DNA from: Gammaproteobacteria bacterium | GTDB taxonomy: Bacteria > Pseudomonadota > Gammaproteobacteria > UBA12402 | Direction: 5' to 3' | Length of the DNA stretch: 6,507 nucleotides | Assembly: GCA_028282395.1 (NCBI GenBank) | Contig: JANQHY010000299.1 | Coordinates: 1-6,507 of the forward strand | In this document: positions 1-5,280 of the stretch, piece after piece | Numbering within the stretch: the first letter of the stretch is position 1 | Layout: each line of letters begins with the position of its first letter | Program-made: the position numbers and the translations under genes | The notes under the pieces: model-generated | Databases searched by the model: none | Seen by the model: only the letters and a program-made list of their open reading frames with translations | Told to the model about the DNA's origin: nothing

Positions 1-595
1 CTTGCAGGTGGGCAATCTGTGTGGCAATGGTGCTGATGTCAAGGCTATGGGTCATACCGTAGATCAGTGACATGCCGTAGAGTAGCAGTGCTGAGGCCAG
101 TGCGGCGAGAATAAAAAATTTCATTGCTGCTTCAACCGCAGTATCCGATTTTCGCTGCATGGCAATCATCGCGTATAGGGGCAGTGATAAAAGCTCTAGA
201 CTGAGGTAAAGGGTGACAAGGTTAAATGCTGACACCAGTACCATCATGCCGAGCATGGAGAACAAGCCTAACGTATACCAGGCGCCCTGGTCGATATTAC
301 GGTCACTAAGATAGTTGCGTGACAGGGCAAATGTTATAAATGTACTGAGGTAGATGAATAGTTTTAACAGGGTTGATAGATGGTCGCGAATAAACGAACC
401 GTACATAATGGTCATGTTGTCAGTAGGTAGTTGCAGAAAGCTGATCAGGGCAGCAATAACAATCAGTGTCTGGGTTAGATAGAAGGTAATGCGATAGTTT
501 TTCTGTTTGATGAACAGATCGCTCAACACTATTATGGCAATGCCAGCTAGAACAACCATTTCTGGTAGTAGGGCGTAAAAATTTGCTGGATTCAT
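1..595 (-). CDS. nuoN: NADH-quinone oxidoreductase subunit N (NuoN), N-terminal part; cut by left window edge
   Basis: This is a membrane subunit of respiratory complex I, one of three antiporter-like subunits that move protons across the inner membrane as NADH reduces quinone. I translated it from the ATG at 595-593; it begins MNPANFYALLPEMVVLAG and stays open for 198 codons to the edge. NuoN is usually about 480 residues, so roughly 40% is present. About six hydrophobic segments are visible (near residues 4-24, 36-56, 72-92, 105-125, 126-146 and 160-181). The family signature LSLELLSLPLYAM carries Glu134, equivalent to the essential TM5 glutamate (Glu133 in E. coli). It is followed by EAAMKFFILAALASALLLYG, typical of NuoN. 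The gene starts 14 bp after nuoM stops and is probably translated from the same mRNA. All five visible arginine codons are CGN. The lysines of TM7, TM8 and TM12 lie outside the window. Confidence 0.96.
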   Translation of the reverse strand, partial: MNPANFYALLPEMVVLAGIAIIVLSDLFIKQKNYRITFYLTQTLIVIAALISFLQLPTDNMTIMYGSFIRDHLSTLLKLFIYLSTFITFALSRNYLSDRNIDQGAWYTLGLFSMLGMMVLVSAFNLVTLYLSLELLSLPLYAMIAMQRKSDTAVEAAMKFFILAALASALLLYGMSLIYGMTHSLDISTIATQIAHLQ

Positions 596-606
596 TGCTT
601 ATCTCA

Positions 607-611
607 CTCCT
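607..611 (-). promoter_or_regulatory. Ribosome-binding site of nuoN, overlapping the nuoM stop
   Basis: Read on the minus strand this is AGGAG, 11 nt before the nuoN ATG. It overlaps the nuoM TAG stop (612-610) by two bases. The overlap supports translational coupling of nuoM and nuoN and supports the chosen nuoN start. Confidence 0.7.
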
Positions 612-2166
612 ACAGTCGGTGTTGAATACTTAACGTTAAAATATGGTCAACTGAACTATGCAGAATATTCAGTAGAAAATTTGGATAGATGCCAATGCCT
701 ATCACAGCAATCGCTAACAGCGAGTAGATAAAAATATGCACAGCAGAAATGTCGCTGACATGACTGACAGCACCGCTCTTTATTGCGCCAAAGAAAACCC
801 GTTTATAAAGCCACAAGGTGTAGGCAGCAGCCAATACCATGGTGCTGGCAGCGAAAAAAGCTACCCAGAAATGTGCCTGGAATGCGCTTAGGATTATCAT
901 GAACTCACCAACAAAGCCTGAGGTGCCGGGTAATCCAACATTCGACATAGCAAACAACATGAAAAATGCAGCGAAAATAGGCATACGCTTGGCAATGCCA
1001 CGATAGTCTTCAATCATGCGACTATGGAGACGTTCATAGAGTACTCCAACGCCAAGGAATAGTGCACCAGTGCTGAAAGCATGAGAGATCATCTGTACCA
1101 CACCGCCTTCAAGACTGAGATAAGCATCGTGGATATTGCTATTGACGGCAATAATTGAGTAGACCATAAAGCAAGCAAGTACAGCAAAGCCCATATGTGC
1201 AATGGATGAATAGGCGATTAACCGTTTCATGTCTTTCTGTACAATAGCAATTAGGCCGATATAAACAATGGCTATCAGTCCGAGGACAATCATTGCCCAG
1301 TCAAGCAGTTGTGAGGCATCAGGAGTGACCGGCATACTAAAACGAACAAAGCCGTAGATGCCCATTTTTAACATCAATGCTGCTAGAACAACTGAGCCGC
1401 CAGCCGGCGCAGCCGTATGGACATCAGGCAGCCAGGTATGTAGTGGCCACATTGGCACTTTGACAGCAAAAGCAAGAAAAAAGGCAAGAAAGATCAATAT
1501 CTGTACGGATAGTGGCAGATGGAGTTGATAGAAATGGGTGATGTCAAAGGATTTTGCCTGAATGCCAAGATAGAGAAAGGCCGCTAGCATTAGTACCGAG
1601 CCTAAAAAAGTATAGAGAAAAAACTTAATCGAAGCATAGGAGCGGTTTTTATCGCCCCAGATACCAATGCAGAGGTACATCGGGATTAGCATCGCTTCCC
1701 AGAATAGGTAAAACAGTATGGCATCGGCAGCGGCAAAGATGCCAACCGATACTCCCTGGAGAATGAGAAAAGTTGCCATATATTGCCCGACACGATCTTT
1801 TATCGCATGACAGGCGGCGACCACGACAATAAAGCCGGTGAAATTGGTTAGCATAATCATTGCTAATGAGATGCCATCGACACCAAGATGGTAGCGAATG
1901 TTAAGCAGTGGAATCCAGGGTAAATTCTCTTGGAACTGTAGCGCATAGCTGCTGTTATCAAAGCCAACATAGAGTGGCACAGTGAGCAGTAGTGTTAAAG
2001 AGGTGGTAATAACGGCAATACCGCGCAAAATTTGTACATTTTGACGGCAGGCAGCAGCAACAAGTACGGCGATAGCGCCGATAATTGGCAGCCAGATTAA
2101 GAATGTTAACAACAGTGAGTCAAACACTTTTCCGTCCATTATATTTGTTGGCTCTACTATAAACAT
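610..2166 (-). CDS. nuoM: NADH-quinone oxidoreductase subunit M (NuoM)
   Basis: This is an antiporter-like proton-pumping subunit in the membrane arm of complex I, 518 residues from the longest start and close to the family's usual size of about 500. It is hydrophobic along its length with about 14 likely membrane segments. Charged residues expected in the proton path are present: Glu157 in FYLFWEAMLIPMY (E. coli Glu144), Lys236 in AVKVPMWPLHTWLPDVH (Lys234), Lys267 in LMLKMGIYG (Lys265) and Glu421 in GFVGEF (Glu407). The conserved KDMKRLIAYSSIAHMG loop is at 311-326. The start is uncertain: the ATG at 2166 has no good ribosome-binding site. An ATG at 2139 (residue 10) or a GTG at 2127 (residue 14) would put the N-terminus nearer the family norm. 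All 13 arginine codons are CGN. nuoN follows 14 bp downstream. nuoL, its normal upstream neighbour, is absent; a divergent leader and an unrelated gene occupy its place. Confidence 0.97.
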   Translation of the reverse strand: MFIVEPTNIMDGKVFDSLLLTFLIWLPIIGAIAVLVAAACRQNVQILRGIAVITTSLTLLLTVPLYVGFDNSSYALQFQENLPWIPLLNIRYHLGVDGISLAMIMLTNFTGFIVVVAACHAIKDRVGQYMATFLILQGVSVGIFAAADAILFYLFWEAMLIPMYLCIGIWGDKNRSYASIKFFLYTFLGSVLMLAAFLYLGIQAKSFDITHFYQLHLPLSVQILIFLAFFLAFAVKVPMWPLHTWLPDVHTAAPAGGSVVLAALMLKMGIYGFVRFSMPVTPDASQLLDWAMIVLGLIAIVYIGLIAIVQKDMKRLIAYSSIAHMGFAVLACFMVYSIIAVNSNIHDAYLSLEGGVVQMISHAFSTGALFLGVGVLYERLHSRMIEDYRGIAKRMPIFAAFFMLFAMSNVGLPGTSGFVGEFMIILSAFQAHFWVAFFAASTMVLAAAYTLWLYKRVFFGAIKSGAVSHVSDISAVHIFIYSLLAIAVIGIGIYPNFLLNILHSSVDHILTLSIQHRL

Positions 2167-2208
2167 CCGCTATTGGAAAGACAAGTTATTCGCTAAGATT
2201 TCATTAAT

Positions 2209-2232
2209 TTGGCTGACAGTCACTGATGCCAA
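2209..2232. repeat. 24-bp imperfect inverted repeat in the nuoM leader
   Basis: The outer arms TTGGC (2209-2213) and GCCAA (2228-2232) are perfectly complementary. Inside them CAGT-C-ACTG (2217-2225) forms a second, almost concentric dyad, offset by one base. No T-tract follows on either strand, so an intrinsic terminator is unlikely. It ends 43 bp before the longest nuoM start. It could be an operator or a leader-RNA hairpin; no specific regulator is recognised. Confidence 0.4.
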
Positions 2233-2310
2233 ATCATCTTATCACTTTGCTTAGTTTTTACACTGCGCCAAAAAGCTTTTTTAGAAGCCACTTTTTACCG
2301 ACTTATGGCT

Positions 2311-2324
2311 GTGATAGTGATCAA
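2311..2324. promoter_or_regulatory. Candidate FNR/CRP-family operator
   Basis: Read on the minus strand this is TTGAT-CACT-ATCAC, matching the FNR/Anr consensus TTGAT-N4-ATCAA at 9 of 10 defined positions. Read on the plus strand, one base further out, it begins TGTGA, a CRP half-site, so a CRP-like regulator is an alternative. It lies inside the spacer of the weak minus-strand promoter candidate (2331-2302), where binding would repress nuoM. It is about 136 bp from the probable start of the rightward transcript, too far for simple activation there. Oxygen control of complex I genes is known in other gammaproteobacteria. The assignment here rests on motif match only. Confidence 0.4.
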
Positions 2325-2370
2325 TTGTCGCAGTGATTAAAGGGGAATGATCATAAAAATTAAGCTATTG

Positions 2371-2384
2371 ATTTATATATAAAT
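2371..2384. repeat. 14-bp perfect AT palindrome
   Basis: ATTTATATATAAAT is self-complementary over all 14 bases. It is followed by AACTT-A-AAGTT (2387-2397) and a T-rich tract to 2410. The stretch lies just upstream of the rightward promoter and is likely easily melted or curved DNA, possibly an upstream element or a nucleoid-protein binding region. Because the area is so AT-rich, chance symmetry is a real alternative. Confidence 0.35.
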
Positions 2385-2441
2385 TTAACTTAAAGTTTTG
2401 TTTTTTTCTTATGAATTCAATCAATATTATCTTAATCGTAG

Positions 2442-2447
2442 TATAAT
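2442..2447 (+). promoter_or_regulatory. Probable -10 element of the 928-residue gene
   Basis: A perfect TATAAT ends 29 bp before the ATG at 2477, giving an expected transcript start near 2454 and a leader of about 23 nt. No good -35 is present at 16-18 bp spacing; the best upstream matches have three of six bases at unfavourable spacing. The upstream DNA is AT-rich. The promoter may depend on an activator or on an upstream AT element. Confidence 0.5.
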
Positions 2448-2466
2448 TATAGTAATGAAGTAGTGT

Positions 2467-2471
2467 GAGAG
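2467..2471 (+). promoter_or_regulatory. Ribosome-binding site deciding the start at 2477
   Basis: GAGAG lies five bases before the ATG at 2477. An upstream in-frame GTG at 2465 would have a poorer site and would leave only about 11 nt of leader after the TATAAT-directed start. The ATG is therefore preferred. Confidence 0.55.
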
Positions 2472-2476
2472 TATTG

Positions 2477-5263
2477 ATGTACAGTGAATCACTACAACGA
2501 CAGCAGAGAAACCTGGGAAGAGACTTGGGTCGAATTAGACAGAGAGTTGCTGCGATCAAATGGATATCAGAGGAGGAGTTGCGTGATTACCAGCAAAATG
2601 CTTTTGATCATGATGAGATACAAATAATCTCTCTGAAATTCATTCAATTTACTCTCAAGCAGCTTGCTATACGTCATCAGCAACTTGAAGAGGCGATGGC
2701 GAATGGAGTGCAAGATAGTACCAGTATTGAGTCGCAGCAGCAGGAGCTTGCCAAACAGGTTGCGCAGATGGGAAAACAGATGGCGCTTTATTTGAAATAT
2801 TATGTTGAAGATAAGATAGAAGAAGAAGGGCAATTAGTGAAAAGAGAGAAATTCTTCTCTTCTTTGCCAAAGTTAACCACCCAACCAACTGAAGATGATC
2901 ATGATAGGGAGGTATTTTATCTGAACTCCTATAAGCATTTCTATAAAAATGTAAGATGGGCGAAAGATAATCAACTGCTTAGTAAGTTATTGCTGATCAA
3001 TAAATTACATGTGGTTGGTGGAAATCGAGAAGAGAGCGCCGAGAATTTTAATGCGATCGTTTTGCAACTAAGAGAAAATCTTGATGCATTGCAGCAACAA
3101 GGTGTCGATAATAAGATTATCGCTATGCTAAAGCGCGGGTTATTGCAAAAAGATGCTAGTAACATGTTTACCAATCCGCTTCTCTTCAAGGACATTGACA
3201 ATCTTGTCGAGTTGGCAAAAATGTTTTCGCCGCTGACAGAAGAGAATCGAAATGTCGCAAGGTTTGTATTCTCTAGCCAGATGATCCTTCAGGATCTTTT
3301 AAGTAAAGATGTTAATGTGAGAACGAGTGCCGAGGATTATCTGAAACATGTAAAAACAATGAGCAAAGACAAGCAACAATCTCTTCTGACGCAAAATAGT
3401 TTCTCTTATTATAAGCGTGGTCTCATTACTCTTGCAGAGATGAAGCAGCTTTCTCCAATAGAGCTTAAACAGCGATTAATTGTTCTTCAGCGTGTGAAAA
3501 GAGAGGGGGCTGATATTGTTTCACAGCATAAGCGTAAAATAGATGGACGTGTGCTTAACAGCAATCAACCGTTTAATAAGCAAAATCTCTCTCTAGTTGC
3601 TGCCAGATATTTAGAGTTCTCTTCACCTGGTAGTAGTGTTGTACTATTTAATGATGATTTCACAGAAGCTTGGGTGTTTCGAAAGACACATGACAAACAA
3701 TTTCCAATAGAGTCTTATAAAGCGGATAGTGACGATGTAGAGAATTATGCGCGACGCGAGAAAATTATTGCATTACGCAAGAAAATTGGTGTGAACAAGC
3801 AGCGTAGTGTAGCGTTAAGGAATAAAATTAATCAGTCAAAAAACTATGATGATAAGAGGAATGAGCTGAATAAACTTAAAAAACGGGTTGGCCAGTATCA
3901 AAATGATATCATTACATTAAAAGCGAGGATAAAGGAAGAAGGTGAGCAGCACTATCCTCAGTTGATTAATCAGATACAAGGCTTGATTGATAACGATAAT
4001 AAACAGATCGCTAACCTTGAAGTATTGCCTGAAGATGATGTTCGTGAACTTGATAGATTGCAGAAAAGTATTTATGAAGATACTAAAACTCTTAATGAGT
4101 TTGTGGCATCTGCAGCGAACTATTTTGAACGTGATGCAGCTGGATCTATGATGAGTCTGGAACAGCAGCAGTTATATGCGCCTGAGTATGTATTTAAGAT
4201 TTGCAATGATTATAATGCTGATCTGAATAACAACTCTCTTAAGTATCAGTTATTTAAATCGCTGCTTGTGGCAATTAAAGACGCGAATTCTCGGCAGGAG
4301 TTAGATTGTCTGGAGAGTATTTATAATAATGCTTTTCCTTACGAAAAGTTTTCTCATGTTGAGCATGAGAATATTAGTAAATACTTCAATAATAGACGCG
4401 GTACTTTGGCAGCGCATGGTGGTGATAAAAGCATGTTGCAAAAAAATTCACCCTTTCAGCAGAAGCGTTATGATGCATTGTTGGAGGAGGTAAATGAGTT
4501 TAGTGATAGAGTAGCGATAAACTCATTCTATAAAGAGGCGGATCGTTGTCGTAGTGCAAAAGACTTTGCTAAGTTAGAAAAAAGAATGGCATCTGGAAAA
4601 TATGACCATCTCAAATATAGAGGCGGAACCAAGATAAATATTCTTGGTTTTAAATTCAATTGGGGTGGTAAGAAAACAGGGCTATGGCAAAATATAGAGA
4701 ATCATGTTGAACAGAGAAAAGAGATGTTGGTGGTAAATAATCGCTATCAATATATGAAATCACGATTGATGAATGATTCTGAGTCAGTAAAAGGGCGGAA
4801 AAATTACTCTGAAGTATTCACGCGTTACAGTGATGCGAATGAATACCTATATTGGGAGCGAGCAGCGATGAAACGTATTGCTGAAGATCTTCAGCATATG
4901 TCTTCTTGCCCATCACAACAGCATTATACAATGATGAAGCAAGAGATGCTTGAAAATATTGCTGACTCAATGGCAAAGATTGATAAAGTTCGTAACGAAT
5001 GGAAGGCATTATCTTTAAGAAAGAATAGTCGCCGTAGTAGCAGCAGTAAACGTGACCATATTTTAAAGCAGTGTGATGAGCTAGAAAAGGGCTATACACG
5101 CTTATTGAGAGAGTTCAATAAATCTGAGCATGATTACAGTAACGCCTCTTCCAGTCTTAATACTAGTATGTCGTTTAAATTTTCTAACAATGTTCAGAGT
5201 CAGACTACAAGCCATGCCAACGAACCGATGCAGCATTCCCAACATCAAATCACACTTGAGTAA
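2477..5263 (+). CDS. Large soluble coiled-coil protein of unknown function; effector-like
   Basis: I do not recognise this 928-residue protein. It has no signal peptide and no membrane segment, is highly charged and mostly helical. The N-terminal 125 residues are rich in Gln, Arg and Glu. Residues 372-411 form a more beta-like stretch (SSVVLFNDDFTEAWVFRK). A coiled coil spans about 421-546; Leu464, Leu467, Val471, Tyr474, Ile478, Leu481 and Ile485 fall in an exact 3-4 heptad pattern. A Gly and aromatic-rich patch (714-737, with INILGFKFNWGGKKTGLW) precedes more helices, then a basic serine patch (RKNSRRSSSSKR, about 848-859) and a polar tail rich in Ser, Thr, Asn, Gln and His ending QHQITLE. 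By hand count about 23 of 59 arginine codons are AGA/AGG, against none in nuoM. It stands alone, divergent from nuoM and convergent with the downstream gene. A secreted effector, a structural protein or an orphan accessory protein are all possible. An in-frame GTG at 2465 would add four residues. Confidence 0.85.
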   Translation: MYSESLQRQQRNLGRDLGRIRQRVAAIKWISEEELRDYQQNAFDHDEIQIISLKFIQFTLKQLAIRHQQLEEAMANGVQDSTSIESQQQELAKQVAQMGKQMALYLKYYVEDKIEEEGQLVKREKFFSSLPKLTTQPTEDDHDREVFYLNSYKHFYKNVRWAKDNQLLSKLLLINKLHVVGGNREESAENFNAIVLQLRENLDALQQQGVDNKIIAMLKRGLLQKDASNMFTNPLLFKDIDNLVELAKMFSPLTEENRNVARFVFSSQMILQDLLSKDVNVRTSAEDYLKHVKTMSKDKQQSLLTQNSFSYYKRGLITLAEMKQLSPIELKQRLIVLQRVKREGADIVSQHKRKIDGRVLNSNQPFNKQNLSLVAARYLEFSSPGSSVVLFNDDFTEAWVFRKTHDKQFPIESYKADSDDVENYARREKIIALRKKIGVNKQRSVALRNKINQSKNYDDKRNELNKLKKRVGQYQNDIITLKARIKEEGEQHYPQLINQIQGLIDNDNKQIANLEVLPEDDVRELDRLQKSIYEDTKTLNEFVASAANYFERDAAGSMMSLEQQQLYAPEYVFKICNDYNADLNNNSLKYQLFKSLLVAIKDANSRQELDCLESIYNNAFPYEKFSHVEHENISKYFNNRRGTLAAHGGDKSMLQKNSPFQQKRYDALLEEVNEFSDRVAINSFYKEADRCRSAKDFAKLEKRMASGKYDHLKYRGGTKINILGFKFNWGGKKTGLWQNIENHVEQRKEMLVVNNRYQYMKSRLMNDSESVKGRKNYSEVFTRYSDANEYLYWERAAMKRIAEDLQHMSSCPSQQHYTMMKQEMLENIADSMAKIDKVRNEWKALSLRKNSRRSSSSKRDHILKQCDELEKGYTRLLREFNKSEHDYSNASSSLNTSMSFKFSNNVQSQTTSHANEPMQHSQHQITLE

Positions 5264-5280
5264 TTGGCACGTTGCTGTTT

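Larger units (their letters stand above)
2167..2476. other. Divergent intergenic region between nuoM and the 928-residue gene
   Basis: These 310 bp separate two divergently oriented starts. I see no credible gene and no remnant of a nuoL reading frame in them. The half next to nuoM contains a 24-bp dyad (2209-2232) and an FNR/CRP-like box (2311-2324). The half next to the right-hand gene is very AT-rich, with a 14-bp AT palindrome (2371-2384), a T-rich tract (2396-2410) and a TATAAT element (2442-2447). Such an arrangement is expected for two independently controlled promoters pointing outward. No strong promoter for nuoM is obvious; the best candidate on the minus strand is GCGACA, 18 bp, CATAAG (2331-2302), which is weak. 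Confidence 0.7.

Noticed and set aside
2270..2281. Perfect palindrome AAAAAGCTTTTT as a terminator or operator
   Set aside because: It has no loop, only two G/C bases and no clear partner gene to terminate; it is simple A/T symmetry around a HindIII-type hexamer.
2387..2410. Short inverted repeat followed by a T-rich tract as an intrinsic terminator on the plus strand
   Set aside because: The stem is five A/T-rich pairs with a one-base loop, and no plus-strand gene lies upstream in the window.
2167..2464. A degraded nuoL 3' end upstream of nuoM
   Set aside because: The minus-strand translation of this region gives no stretch resembling the NuoL C-terminus, and the right half is too AT-rich and stop-filled to read as a decayed membrane protein.
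2465..2476. GTG at 2465 as start of the large coiled-coil gene
   Set aside because: The GAGAG ribosome site is spaced for the ATG at 2477, and the TATAAT at 2442-2447 would leave too short a leader for the GTG.
2365..3201. Minus-strand open frames overlapping the start of the coiled-coil gene (2365-2559, 2567-2833, 2667-2888, 2971-3201)
   Set aside because: They lie opposite a long coding frame, have no family features, and look like reverse-complement shadows with Leu/Ser-rich translations.
4818..5099. Minus-strand 93-codon open frame within the coiled-coil gene
   Set aside because: It is wholly inside the plus-strand gene, has no recognised motif and is best explained as an antisense shadow.
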